64,000 nt of DNA from contig NZ_CP108488.1 of assembly GCF_035987325.1 (NCBI RefSeq), positions 1,860,001 through 1,924,000 on the forward strand. The letters are read 5' to 3'. Shown here in pieces: positions 42,839-51,198 of this stretch; within the stretch, counting starts at the first letter, position 1; each line of letters opens with the position of its first letter. Source of the DNA: Streptomyces sp. NBC_01244 (GTDB lineage: Bacteria; Actinomycetota; Actinomycetes; Streptomycetales; Streptomycetaceae). The notes below the pieces were generated by a model, which saw nothing but the letters and a program-made list of their open reading frames with translations, had not been told where the DNA came from and searched no databases. The position numbers and the translations under genes were made by a program.

Positions 42839-43339
42839 CTACTGGTTCTGCTCCGGGAACGGCCTGAGCCCCTCCCCCGGTTCCGCCGCGAGCCGGCGCT
42901 CCAGGCGGGCGATGGCGGCCCGTACGCCGTTCCCGTACCCGTCGTCGGCCAGTTCCCCGGTGGCGGCGCGGGCCCGCGCCAGGTGGATCCGGGCCGCCTC
43001 GGGACGCCGCAGCTTCAGGTAGTCGCCGGCCAGGCTCAGGTGCAGCGACGGGTAGAAGACCCGGACGGCCGAGGGCGGACCGGGACCGTCGGAGTCGGCG
43101 TGCGCGGCGGCCAGGGCCCGCAGGTCCCAGGCCAGCTCCTCGGCGGGGTCGTCCTGCGCGTCGGCGAGGTAGTGCGCGAGCGTGCAGCGGTGCAAGGAGT
43201 CGCCCTCCGTGCCGATCTCGGACCAGATCTCGCCGAGCCGGTTGCGGGCCTCCTCGCGGTCGCCGGCGTGCAGCAGGATGGCCGCTTGGCCGATCCTGGT
43301 CATGACGGCGTCCTCAGACGCCTCCTGCTGCTCCGTCAA
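42839..43339 (-). CDS. TPR-like protein, function unknown
   Basis: Helical protein of 166 residues with two TPR-like stretches (QAAILLHAGDREEARNRLGE near residues 18-37; LAGDYLKLRRPEAARIHLAR near 105-124). The start is TTG 43339, supported by GGAGG six bases upstream; ATG 43303 is the alternative. It follows ung on the same strand with 96 bp and a hairpin between. No catalytic motif is visible. Confidence 0.72.
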   Translation of the reverse strand: MTEQQEASEDAVMTRIGQAAILLHAGDREEARNRLGEIWSEIGTEGDSLHRCTLAHYLADAQDDPAEELAWDLRALAAAHADSDGPGPPSAVRVFYPSLHLSLAGDYLKLRRPEAARIHLARARAATGELADDGYGNGVRAAIARLERRLAAEPGEGLRPFPEQNQ

Positions 43340-43361
43340 CGCGGCCTCCGGCTTGATCCCG

Positions 43362-43381
43362 TCAGACCTGCTCCGGTCTGA
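43362..43381. promoter_or_regulatory. Inverted repeat TCAGACC-N6-GGTCTGA
   Basis: A perfect 7-bp inverted repeat (TCAGACC TGCTCC GGTCTGA) lies between ung and the TPR-like gene. It may be an ung terminator or an operator for the TPR-like gene, which starts 22 bp downstream. Confidence 0.4.
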
Positions 43382-43435
43382 TCATCAAGACGCTAGCCGG
43401 AGGCACCGGCAATGCCGCCTAGGCGCGGTCGGGCG

Positions 43436-44113
43436 TCAGCCCAGGTCCGGGATCCGCCAGTCGATCGGCGCATGGCCCTGGGCGGCGACGGCCTCGTTGA
43501 TCTGGGTGAACGGCCGGGAGCCGAAGAACTTCTTGGCCGACAGCGGAGAGGGGTGGGCACCCTTGACGACCGCGTGCCGCTCCTCGTCGATCAGGGGGAG
43601 CTTCTTCTGCGCGTACGCCCCCCAGAGGACGAAGACGGCCGGGTCGGGGCGCGCCGCCACCGCGCGGATCACCGCGTCGGTGAACTTCTCCCAGCCCTTG
43701 CCCTTGTGCGAGTTGGGCTCCGCCTCGCGGACGGTGAGCACCGCGTTGAGCAGCAGGACGCCCTGCTCGGCCCACGGCATCAGATAGCCGTTGTCCGGGA
43801 TGGGGGTGCCCAGTTCGGCCTGCATCTCCTTGTAGATGTTGCGCAGCGAGGGCGGGGTCTTGACGCCGGGCTGCACGGAGAAGCACAGCCCGTGGCCCTG
43901 GCCGGCTCCGTGGTACGGGTCCTGGCCGAGGACCAGTACCTTCACCTGGTCGAACGCAGTGGCCTCCAGGGCCGCGAAGACCTGCTCGCGGGGCGGGTAG
44001 ACCGGCCCGTTCGCCCGCTCCTTCTCGACGAACTCGGTGAGTTCTTTGAAGTAGGGCTGGTCCAGCTCCCCGCCGAGGACGGGGAGCCAGGACTCGGGCA
44101 GCATCTGGGTCAC
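43436..44113 (-). CDS. ung: Uracil-DNA glycosylase (family 1)
   Basis: Removes uracil from DNA. The 225-residue protein has the catalytic motif VLGQDPYHGAGQ (about residues 61-72, Asp in QDPYH), the PPSL DNA-compression loop, and the leucine loop HPSPLSAKK (about 185-193). GTG 44113 is supported by CCGGAGG eight bases upstream. With mug at the other end of the window the strain has at least two uracil-excising enzymes. Confidence 0.96.
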   Translation of the reverse strand: MTQMLPESWLPVLGGELDQPYFKELTEFVEKERANGPVYPPREQVFAALEATAFDQVKVLVLGQDPYHGAGQGHGLCFSVQPGVKTPPSLRNIYKEMQAELGTPIPDNGYLMPWAEQGVLLLNAVLTVREAEPNSHKGKGWEKFTDAVIRAVAARPDPAVFVLWGAYAQKKLPLIDEERHAVVKGAHPSPLSAKKFFGSRPFTQINEAVAAQGHAPIDWRIPDLG

Positions 44114-44234
44114 GACGACAACCTCCGGTACACGTTGTTCGAGACTTCACGTCCGCGCGTTCTCCGCGCTCGCGCAACTGCTTCGCGCGACGGATCAAGA
44201 ACTTACCGGTGGCCACTGACAACGCGGCGCCCGC

Positions 44235-44273
44235 CCGCCCCGCCCGGGTGGGCGGTGCGGACGGGCGGGGCGG
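44235..44273 (-). terminator. 12-bp stem-loop after the peptide-binding lipoprotein gene
   Basis: Arms 44235-44246 and 44262-44273 (CCGCCCCGCCCG/CGGGCGGGGCGG), loop 15 bases, starting 13 bp after the stop of the gene at 44286 on the same strand. Confidence 0.6.
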
Positions 44274-44285
44274 CGTACGGGCCTG

Positions 44286-45869
44286 CTACCAGCTGGTCTT
44301 GCGGTACATCTCCCACAGCTGCATGACGGTCTGCGGGTCGAGCGCCCGCTCCGCGCCGGCGATGTCCTCGCGGGCGGCGACGTACAGCTTGCCCTGCCAC
44401 AGGGGCAGCAGCCGGACGTCGTCGGCGAAGATCTGCTGGGCCTTCTCGAACTCGTGGATGCCGGCCGACCGGTCGCTCTCGCGGCGGGACTTGGGCAGGA
44501 TGACGTTCAGGATCTCGTTGGACTCGTACGGGGTGCCGACCGCGTTGTCCTTGCCGACGAACGGCGCGATGAAGTTGTCCGGGTCCGGGAAGTCGGGGAA
44601 CCAGCCGCGGCCGAAGACCGGGTAGTCGCCCTTCTTGTAGCCCTCCTGGAAGGCCTTCCAGGGCTGCCCGCGCAGGGTGATCTTGAAGAGCCCGCTCTCG
44701 TCGAGCTGGCGCTTGAGCTCGGTGAACTCGTCCGCGGTGGAGGCGCCGTAGCGGTCGGTGGTGTACCAGAAGGTCAGGTCCACCGGCGTGGGGATCCCGG
44801 CGTCCTTGAGGGTCTTCTTGGCCTTGGCCACGTCCGGCTGGCCGTACTTGTCGTAGAACGGCGTCTTGTGGCCGACGACCCCCTTGGGGACCATCGAGTA
44901 GAGCGGCTCGGCGGTGCCCTGGTAGACCTGCGAGACGAGCGCCCCGCGGTCGACGATCTGCGCGATGGCCTGGCGCACCTGGACCTTGGCGACCTGCGGG
45001 TCCCTGGGGTTGAAGATCAGGTAGCGGATCTCCGCGCCGACGTTCTCGACGACCTGGACGCCCGCGTCGTGCGAGGCGGGGGCCTGGAGGTCCTTGACCT
45101 CCTCGGCGGAGAGGCCGCGGTAGGTCGCGTCGATCTCCTTGCCCTTGAGGGCCGCGATCATCTTCTTGGAGTCCGCGAAGTAGCGGATGGTGGCCCCGCC
45201 GTTGCGGCGGTTGGCGAAGCCGTTGTAGGTGTCGTTGCGGTTCAGGACCGCCTCGCTGCCCTCTTTGTACGACTCGAGGGTGTACGGGCCGGAACCGGTG
45301 ACCTTGTCGCCCTCGCGCAGCTTGTCGGCCGCGTACTGCTTCGGCGAGACCAGCGAGGCGGCCGGGGAGCCGAGCACGAAGGGGAAGGTGGCGTCCGGGG
45401 TGTTCAGGTGGAAGACCACCGTCTGCGCGTCCGGCGTCTCGATCTTGTCGAGGCTGCCGAAGAGGGCCTTGGGGCCGGACGGGGCGTTGATGGTCTTGAT
45501 CCGGTCCAGGGAGTGCTTGACGGCCTTCGCGTCGAGCGGCTCGCCGTCGGAGAACTTCAGGCCCTTGCGCACGATGCAGCGGTACGACTCGTTGCCGGAA
45601 TCGGTGAACTCGCAGCTCTGGGCGGCGTCGGGCTGGGGCTTGGTGGCACCCGTGGGGAACGCCAGCAGGGTCTGGTAGACGTTCCGGTAGAGCTCCCAGG
45701 AGCCGTCCCAGGCCGCGGCCGGATCGAGGGTCGTGGGTGCGCTCGTCGTTCCGACGACAATCCGCTGTTCGCCGTTGCCGCCGTCGTCCGAGAACAGGCC
45801 GCATCCGGAGAGCAGGGATATGGACGCAACGGCCGCAGTGATCTGCAGGCATCTGGTCCGGTTGAACAC
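44286..45869 (-). CDS. Peptide/oligopeptide ABC transporter substrate-binding lipoprotein (family 5)
   Basis: Extracellular binding protein of 527 residues (SBP_bac_5 family) for peptides, nickel or similar solutes. The signal peptide ends in the lipobox LLSGC (Cys near residue 23). SAPTTLDPAAAWDGSWELYR is the typical mature N-terminus. No permease or ATPase genes are adjacent, so it is an orphan binding protein. GTG 45869 is preferred over GTG 45875 because GAGGAG sits seven bases before it but only about one base before the other. An inverted repeat GAAACC-N8-GGTTTC lies upstream. Confidence 0.92.
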   Translation of the reverse strand: MFNRTRCLQITAAVASISLLSGCGLFSDDGGNGEQRIVVGTTSAPTTLDPAAAWDGSWELYRNVYQTLLAFPTGATKPQPDAAQSCEFTDSGNESYRCIVRKGLKFSDGEPLDAKAVKHSLDRIKTINAPSGPKALFGSLDKIETPDAQTVVFHLNTPDATFPFVLGSPAASLVSPKQYAADKLREGDKVTGSGPYTLESYKEGSEAVLNRNDTYNGFANRRNGGATIRYFADSKKMIAALKGKEIDATYRGLSAEEVKDLQAPASHDAGVQVVENVGAEIRYLIFNPRDPQVAKVQVRQAIAQIVDRGALVSQVYQGTAEPLYSMVPKGVVGHKTPFYDKYGQPDVAKAKKTLKDAGIPTPVDLTFWYTTDRYGASTADEFTELKRQLDESGLFKITLRGQPWKAFQEGYKKGDYPVFGRGWFPDFPDPDNFIAPFVGKDNAVGTPYESNEILNVILPKSRRESDRSAGIHEFEKAQQIFADDVRLLPLWQGKLYVAAREDIAGAERALDPQTVMQLWEMYRKTSW

Positions 45870-45923
45870 GTGCACGCTCCTCGATCAGCCAGGGGTGCGG
45901 CAGACCCTACCGCAGAGCATCAC

Positions 45924-45943
45924 GAAACCAATGGGTAGGTTTC
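45924..45943. promoter_or_regulatory. Inverted repeat GAAACC-N8-GGTTTC upstream of the binding-protein gene
   Basis: Perfect 6-bp arms, 55-74 bp before GTG 45869 on the minus strand, so in the promoter/operator zone. It is AT-richer than its surroundings. Confidence 0.4.
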
Positions 45944-45977
45944 ATGCGGCACTTGACCGATTACGTGCCTATTCGGT

Positions 45978-46010
45978 ACGCATTTGCCTCCCCCTGGGAG
46001 GCAAATGCGT
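45978..46010 (-). terminator. 15-bp perfect stem-loop after the SDR gene
   Basis: Arms 45978-45992 and 45996-46010 (ACGCATTTGCCTCCC and its complement) with a 3-base loop. It starts 12 bases past the stop of the SDR gene at 46022 on the same strand. Confidence 0.75.
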
Positions 46011-46021
46011 CCGATTATCGG

Positions 46022-46783
46022 TCAATGCACTCCGGCATTGAGGAACATTCCCCCGTCAACGACGAGAGTTTGTCCCGTGATCCATTCCGCTTGTGCAGAT
46101 GTAAGAAAAGCCGCGGCTCCTCCGATGTCCTCCGGGACCCCGAGCCGGCCCAGCGGATAGGCCGCCGCCGCCTCCTGCTCCCGGCCCTCGTAGAGCGCCT
46201 GCGCGAACTTGGTCTTCACCACCGCGGGCGCGATCGCGTTGACCCGGACCCCCGGCGCCATCTCGTGGGCGAGCTGGAGGGTCAGGTTGACCATCGCCGC
46301 CTTGCTCATCCCGTAGGCCCCGATGAAGGGCGAGGCGGAGACGCCGGCGATGGAGGCGATGTTGACGATCGCGCCGCCGTTCTCCTTCTGCCAGGCGTGC
46401 CAGGTCCGCTGGGCGAAGCCGAGCGCCGAGATCACGTTCGTCTCGAAGACCTTGCGGGCGACCCCGAGGTCCAGGTCCGCGATCGGCCCGAAGACCGGAT
46501 TGGTCCCCGCGTTGTTGATCAGGAAGTCGACGCGGCCGAAGGCCTCCATCGTGCGCTCCACGGCGACGGCCTGGTGGGCCTCGTCGTGCGCCTTGCCCGC
46601 GACCGCGATCACCCGGTCCGCACCGAGCCGCTCGACGGCCTCCTTGAGGGCATCCTCGTTCCGGCCGGTGATGCAGAGCCGGTCACCGCGCGCCACCAGG
46701 GCCTCGGCGATGCCGTAGCCGATGCCCCGGCTCGCCCCGGTGATCAGCGCGACCTTGCCGCTGTCCGTTCCGTCGTACGTCAT
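46022..46783 (-). CDS. Short-chain dehydrogenase/reductase (FabG-like)
   Basis: NAD(P)H-dependent oxidoreductase of 253 residues. It has TGASRGIG (about residues 16-23), NNAG (about 91-94), the catalytic Ser in NIASIAGVSA, and YGMSK (Tyr and Lys, about 155-159). ATG 46783 is chosen because AGGGTG lies six bases upstream; GTG 46792 would add three residues. It lies 21 bp after a second SDR gene on the same strand, so they form an operon. Confidence 0.93.
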   Translation of the reverse strand: MTYDGTDSGKVALITGASRGIGYGIAEALVARGDRLCITGRNEDALKEAVERLGADRVIAVAGKAHDEAHQAVAVERTMEAFGRVDFLINNAGTNPVFGPIADLDLGVARKVFETNVISALGFAQRTWHAWQKENGGAIVNIASIAGVSASPFIGAYGMSKAAMVNLTLQLAHEMAPGVRVNAIAPAVVKTKFAQALYEGREQEAAAAYPLGRLGVPEDIGGAAAFLTSAQAEWITGQTLVVDGGMFLNAGVH

Positions 46784-46803
46784 GACGTGCACCCTGCCTT
46801 CTC

Positions 46804-47565
46804 TCAGCTGAGCGGTCCGCCGGCCACGTACATGACCTGGCCGGAGACGAAGCCGGCGGCCTCGCCGGTGAAGAAGGCGATGGCGTTGGCCACGTCGTCC
46901 GGGCGCCCGACGCGCTGCACCGGGATCTGGGTGGCGGCCGCGGCCTGGAAGTCCTCGAAGTCCATCCCGACCCGGGCGGCCGTGTGCGCGGTCATCTCGG
47001 TGACGATGAACCCGGGGGCGACGGCGTTCGCGGTGATGCCGAACTTGCCGAGCTCGATGGCCAGGGTCTTGGTGAAGCCCTGCAGCCCGGCCTTGGCCGC
47101 CGAGTAGTTGGCCTGGCCGCGGTTGCCGAGCGCCGAGCTGCTGGAGAGGCTCACGATCCGGCCGAACTGGGCTGCCACCATGTGCTTCTGACAGGCCTTC
47201 GACATCAGGAACGCACCGCGCAGGTGCACGTTCATGACGGTGTCCCAGTCGGTGTCGCTCATCTTGAAGAGCAGGTTGTCCCGCAGCACACCCGCATTGT
47301 TGACCAGGATGGTCGGGGCGCCGAGCAGGCTCACCACCCGTTCGACGGCCGCCTCCACCTGCGCGCTGTCGGAGACGTCGCAGCCGATCGCGACGGCCGT
47401 TCCGCCGGCCGCCGTGATCGTCTCCACGGTGTCCTTGCAGGCCGCCTCGTCCAGGTCGAGTACGGCGACCGCCCGGCCTTCGGCGGCCAGGCGTACGGCG
47501 GTGGCCGCGCCGATGCCCCGGGCCGCCCCGGTCACGATCGCGACGCGCTGCTCGGTGGTGGACAT
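46804..47565 (-). CDS. fabG: 3-oxoacyl-ACP reductase-like SDR (FabG family)
   Basis: SDR enzyme of 253 residues. Cofactor motif TGAARGIG (about residues 12-19), NNAG (about 90-93), catalytic Ser in SLSSSSALGNRG and YSAAK (about 155-159), with CDVSD for cofactor choice. It is either a beta-ketoacyl-ACP reductase or a beta-hydroxyacyl-CoA dehydrogenase. GAGGAG lies seven bases before ATG 47565. First gene of a two-SDR operon, with a TetR-like operator candidate upstream. Confidence 0.92.
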   Translation of the reverse strand: MSTTEQRVAIVTGAARGIGAATAVRLAAEGRAVAVLDLDEAACKDTVETITAAGGTAVAIGCDVSDSAQVEAAVERVVSLLGAPTILVNNAGVLRDNLLFKMSDTDWDTVMNVHLRGAFLMSKACQKHMVAAQFGRIVSLSSSSALGNRGQANYSAAKAGLQGFTKTLAIELGKFGITANAVAPGFIVTEMTAHTAARVGMDFEDFQAAAATQIPVQRVGRPDDVANAIAFFTGEAAGFVSGQVMYVAGGPLS

Positions 47566-47603
47566 GCTGGATCTCCTCGCCCTAGGAAAGCGGCCCCCAT
47601 AGG

Positions 47604-47617
47604 TGAGCAACCGCTTA
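47604..47617. promoter_or_regulatory. Candidate TetR-type operator upstream of the SDR operon
   Basis: TGAGCAACCGCTTA is an imperfect palindrome of the AGCAA/CTTAG style often seen upstream of actinobacterial fatty-acid and acyl-CoA genes. It lies 39-52 bp before the fabG-like start. Assignment is by resemblance only. Confidence 0.35.
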
Positions 47618-47705
47618 GTAGCTTCAGCTGAGGAGACGCTAGGAGCCCTGGCACTCCGTGTCAACGGGGAGCCGATCCAGGCCCGCCCGGGGGCCCGCCA
47701 CCGGG

Positions 47706-48089
47706 CTACCGGACCAACAGGTCCAGCAGCCGCTCCACCTCCACGGCGGGATCGGCCGTCAGGCCGATGTGCACCGGGCCGGGCTGCACGACGGTGCTCC
47801 GTGGTGCGATCAGCCACCGGAACCGCCGTCCCGCGTCGTCACCGGCCGCCTGCCCCGCGAGCTCGCCGCCCGTACACACTCCCTCGACCCCGCCCAGCGC
47901 GGCCCGCACCCCGACCACGTCGGCCTCCGGATCCAGCGCGAGGAGCTTCGCCTCGTCGAGATGGGTGCGCGCGGCGACGTAGGAGCGCGCCCGGCAGTAG
48001 ACGATCACGCCGGCGTTGAAACACTCGCCGCGCTCCATCCGGGGCACCACACGCACCAGCGCGTACTCGAACACGTCCCGCTTGATCAC
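47706..48089 (-). CDS. DUF3037 domain protein
   Basis: Protein of 127 residues matching the DUF3037 family (FEYALVRVVPRMERGECFNA at residues 6-25; GVIVYCRARSYVAAR). Function unknown. GTG 48089 overlaps the TGA of the HipA-like gene by four bases (GTGA), so the two are translationally coupled. In bacteria DUF3037 genes commonly sit beside a HipA-like kinase gene, which suggests a joint role. Confidence 0.85.
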   Translation of the reverse strand: MIKRDVFEYALVRVVPRMERGECFNAGVIVYCRARSYVAARTHLDEAKLLALDPEADVVGVRAALGGVEGVCTGGELAGQAAGDDAGRRFRWLIAPRSTVVQPGPVHIGLTADPAVEVERLLDLLVR

Positions 48090-48925
48090 TCGCTGTCGCT
48101 CTTCATCTTCCGGGGTCGGGGGTCGAGGCGGTCGGCGAGCCAGCCGGGCGGACCCGACCGGGCCTTCACCTCGGCCTCCATCGTGATCCTCTCGTGGATC
48201 GTGGCCGCGCGCGGCAGCAGGGCCTCCACATAGGCGCGGCGCAGCGCGTCGGTGGAGTCGAAGCCCGGCTCGTCGACCAGCCATTCGTCGGGGACGTCGG
48301 CGGCGACCTCGGTGAGCAGCTCCTCGGTGACCAGCGGCGCGAGTGCGGCCGCCGCCGCGGCGATGTCCGGGCCGACCGGCGCCAGTACGTGGTCGGAGGC
48401 GTTGTACGGCTTGGCCGCGGCGCTCTCGGCGGTGGGCCAGTTGTGGTGCCAGATCATGGTGGCGCCGTGGTCGATGAGCCAGAGGTCCCCGTGCCAAACC
48501 AGCATGTTGGGGTTGCGCCAGGACCGGTCGACGTTGTTGATCAGGGCGTCGAACCAGACCACGCGCCCCGCCTCCACCGGGTCCACCTGGTACGCGAGCG
48601 GGTCGAAGCCGATCGAGCCGGGGAGGTAGTCCATCCCCAGGTTCAGCCCGCCGCTGGCCTTCAGTAGCTCCTGGACCTCCTGGTCGGGCTCTCCGAGGCC
48701 GATGACCGGGTCGAGCTGCATCTGCACCAGCGGGGGGACGCGCAGCCCCAGCCGCTGGGCCAGCCGGCCGCAGATGACCTCGGCGACCAGGGTCTTGCGG
48801 CCCTGGCCGGCTCCGGTGAACTTCATGACGTACGTGCCGAGGTCGTCGGCCTCTACGATTCCCGGGAGCGAGCCGCCCTCACGCAGGGGCGTCACATAGC
48901 GGGTCGCGATCACTTCTGTGAGCAT
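48086..48925 (-). CDS. HipA-family kinase-like protein
   Basis: Protein of 279 residues with the C-terminal kinase lobe of HipA. VWFDALINNVDRSWRNPN (about residues 123-140) holds the catalytic-loop Asp and Asn, and LWLIDHG (about 148-154) holds the metal-binding Asp (DFG equivalent). HipA proteins phosphorylate glutamyl-tRNA synthetase in the hipBA toxin system. Here no HipB antitoxin is next to it; the partner is a DUF3037 protein. It may be a kinase of unknown target rather than a toxin. Confidence 0.83.
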   Translation of the reverse strand: MLTEVIATRYVTPLREGGSLPGIVEADDLGTYVMKFTGAGQGRKTLVAEVICGRLAQRLGLRVPPLVQMQLDPVIGLGEPDQEVQELLKASGGLNLGMDYLPGSIGFDPLAYQVDPVEAGRVVWFDALINNVDRSWRNPNMLVWHGDLWLIDHGATMIWHHNWPTAESAAAKPYNASDHVLAPVGPDIAAAAAALAPLVTEELLTEVAADVPDEWLVDEPGFDSTDALRRAYVEALLPRAATIHERITMEAEVKARSGPPGWLADRLDPRPRKMKSDSE

Positions 48926-48945
48926 TTATCCAGGCTATCCGGCGA

Positions 48946-49329
48946 TCATGGTTCACGATCCATGGTTTTCCGGGGCCCGTCGTACCGCGCGCGCGGGTTC
49001 ACGCGGCGGGCCACGTCCGCCGCGCCGCACCACAGGGCCCCGGCTCCGGCGGCCCCGAAGAGGGCCGCGTACACCAGGAGCATCAGCCCGATCAGGTCGG
49101 ACGGATAGGGCATCGCGCCCGGCCCCCAGCCGGCGAGCACCTCTCCGACGAGCGGGATGTTCGCCCGGTCCCCCCGCCACCACAGGCCGGACGGGCAGCC
49201 GGTCAGGAACGCCCCGGCCCAGAGCCAGGCCCCCGCCCGTACGACCTGTTCCTGCCGCGCCCGCCTGACCGCCGCCGCATGCACGATCGCCGTGGCCGTG
49301 GCCACCGCGTCCGCCGCCTCGTCCTCCAT
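48946..49329 (-). CDS. Small membrane protein, function unknown
   Basis: Protein of 127 residues with two hydrophobic segments (VVRAGAWLWAGAFLTGC about 25-41; DLIGLMLLVYAALFGAAGAG about 75-95) and a basic tail. ATG 49329 has GAGAGG about ten bases upstream. The same frame stays open upstream to 49731, but that part is mostly Arg-rich and looks non-coding except for one hydrophobic stretch. No function is assigned. Confidence 0.6.
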   Translation of the reverse strand: MEDEAADAVATATAIVHAAAVRRARQEQVVRAGAWLWAGAFLTGCPSGLWWRGDRANIPLVGEVLAGWGPGAMPYPSDLIGLMLLVYAALFGAAGAGALWCGAADVARRVNPRARYDGPRKTMDREP

Positions 49330-49731
49330 GAACGTGCCGCTCCTCTCCCGCACGGGGCCTTCGCGTGACCCGCGGTCCCGGTCCGCCCGTCCCGGGGCAG
49401 GACCGTCCGGCCATGATCGGGCGAGGAGGCTTCGACTGCCAGACATCGGCACGCGCCGGATCCCTGACGTTCGCGGCCGCGCGGGCCCGTGGACCGGCAC
49501 GACCACGCCGTACGCCGCGCAGGTGGACAGCGCGTTGAGGATCAGGGCCTTCACGGGCAGGACGACCGAGCGCGGGGTCCGGGCCGGCACCACGAAGGTG
49601 AGCAGGGCGACGAGAACGAGGATGAGCCCGAGGGATCCGTGGACCGCGTCGATGAAGTCGGCGTCCTGGGCGGGCCTGCCGCCCACGAGCGTGCCGGGGG
49701 TCTCCCCCGCCGTGTCCATGACCGCCGTCAC
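49330..49731 (-). pseudogene. Possible degenerate membrane-protein remnant
   Basis: The open frame above 49329 encodes a plausible two-helix piece (LGLILVLVALLTFVVP; LILNALSTCAAYGVVVPVHG at about 49490-49640), then a low-complexity Arg/Pro/Gly part without family character. Its upper end touches three 17-bp tandem repeats (49730-49780). It may be the remains of a gene related to the small membrane protein downstream, or a chance open frame. Confidence 0.3.
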
Positions 49732-49780
49732 CGTGTCCCGGCCGTCACCGTGTCCCGGCCGTCACCGTGTCCCGGCCGTC
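49730..49780 (+). repeat. Three perfect 17-bp tandem repeats
   Basis: ACCGTGTCCCGGCCGTC is repeated three times without a change at 49730-49746, 49747-49763 and 49764-49780. The unit length is not a multiple of three, so slippage here would shift any frame running through it. Confidence 0.9.
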
Positions 49781-49860
49781 GCCGGCCGCCGGGTCCGCCG
49801 TGGTCCACACGTCGACGATCCGCTGGAAGGCCGGCGCGGGCCGTCCGCCCAGAGCGAGGG

Positions 49861-51198
49861 TCACGGTGGCCGGCTGCCCCGGCCCGCGCTGCCGACACCC
49901 TCCGCGGCCCCTCCGTCCGGCGCACCGGACATCGGCTTCGGCTTCGGCGTCCGGCTCGGCGTCGGATTCGGATTCGGATTCGGATTCGGGGCCTGCGCCG
50001 CGGCGCCCTTGGCACCGATCAGTGACAGCAGCGGCCCCGTCATCGCCGTCGTCACCAGAGCCATCACGACCATCAAGGAATACAACGAGCCGTCCAGCAA
50101 GCCGAGTTCCAGCCCCACTCCGAGGATGACCAGCTCGGTCAGGCCCCTCGTGTTCATCAGGGCCGCCAGGGTGGCGGAGTCCCTCTTGCCCAGGGCCTGC
50201 GAGCGCGCGCCCAGGTAGGTGCCGCCGAGCTTCCCGCCGATGGCGACGAGCAGGATGGCTCCGAACTCGGTGAGCCCTTCGATTCCCACGCCCCGCAGAT
50301 CCACCTTGAGGCCCGCCACCACGAAGTACACGGGGAGCAGCAGGAAGGTGATCTGCCCGGCGCGTTCCAGGATCTGCTCGCGGAGCACGTCCACCCCCTC
50401 GCGGGGCATCAGCGCACCGAACAGGAAGGCGCCGAAGATGTAGTGCATCCCCATCGCTTCGGTGGCCGCCGCGCAGAGGAGGGCCCCGACGATCACGAAG
50501 GACAGGATCGTCTGGGTGAGGGGTTTCTCGATGCCGCCCGGCGCGAACACCCTGCGCAGCAGGGGCCGTACGGCCAGCAGCAGTACCGCGAACGGGATCA
50601 GCAGGGCCACCAGCCAGTAGTCCGCGGCGCCGCCGGCCACCGCTTGCACGCCGCCGAGTGCCGACCAGGCCACGACGTCGACGACCCCCGCCGTCGCCAG
50701 GGCGAGGCCTCCGATCGCCGTACGGGACAACCCCCGGCTGACGAGGATCCGGGCGAGGACGGGAAACGCGGTCACCGATACCGACAGGCCCACGAACACC
50801 ACGAACGCGGCGCGCTGTTCGGTGGGGTGGTTGCGCAGCAGGTGGACGGCGAGGAGGGCGCCGAGGCCGAACGGCACGAGGGTCGACCCGAGGGCCGCTC
50901 CGAGGGCGGCGCGCGCCCTGCCCCGCAGGAAGCGGTGCTCCAGTTCCAGACCGACGACGAACATGAACAGCGTGACCCCGACGTTCGCCAGGCCCGCCAG
51001 CAGGGGCCGCACGTCGGCCGGGAACAGGTGGCCCGCGGCCGCGTCGCCCAAGAGGGTGGGACCGAGGAGGATCCCGGCGAGGATCTCACCCACCACGGGC
51101 GGCTGCCCGACGCGGGCGGCCAGCGCACCCAGCCCGCGGGCGAGCACCAGGATCAGCGCGATGTCCAGCAGTAACAACTGCACTTGATGACTGGTCAT
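49861..51198 (-). CDS. Cation/proton antiporter (CPA2, KefB/GerN-like)
   Basis: Membrane antiporter of 445 residues with about twelve hydrophobic helices. QPPVVGEILAGILLGPTLLG (about residues 31-50) is the CPA2 N-terminal motif, and MNTRGLTELVILGVGLELG (about 345-363) is the late conserved segment. It exchanges Na+ or K+ for protons. The C-terminal tail has APNPNPNPNPTPSRTPKPKP, encoded by GGATTC hexamer repeats, and is probably disordered. Its long gap from the start to the next gene upstream (212 bp) suggests its own promoter. Confidence 0.9.
   Translation of the reverse strand: MTSHQVQLLLLDIALILVLARGLGALAARVGQPPVVGEILAGILLGPTLLGDAAAGHLFPADVRPLLAGLANVGVTLFMFVVGLELEHRFLRGRARAALGAALGSTLVPFGLGALLAVHLLRNHPTEQRAAFVVFVGLSVSVTAFPVLARILVSRGLSRTAIGGLALATAGVVDVVAWSALGGVQAVAGGAADYWLVALLIPFAVLLLAVRPLLRRVFAPGGIEKPLTQTILSFVIVGALLCAAATEAMGMHYIFGAFLFGALMPREGVDVLREQILERAGQITFLLLPVYFVVAGLKVDLRGVGIEGLTEFGAILLVAIGGKLGGTYLGARSQALGKRDSATLAALMNTRGLTELVILGVGLELGLLDGSLYSLMVVMALVTTAMTGPLLSLIGAKGAAAQAPNPNPNPNPTPSRTPKPKPMSGAPDGGAAEGVGSAGRGSRPP
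49964..49987 (+). repeat. GGATTC hexamer repeat (four copies) in the antiporter tail
   Basis: Four perfect GGATTC units encode Asn-Pro repeats on the minus strand near the C-terminus of the antiporter. Related CGGCTT units lie further into the tail. Confidence 0.85.

Noticed and set aside
44286..45869. Complete peptide ABC import operon
   Set aside because: Only the binding protein is present; flanking genes are ung and SDR enzymes.
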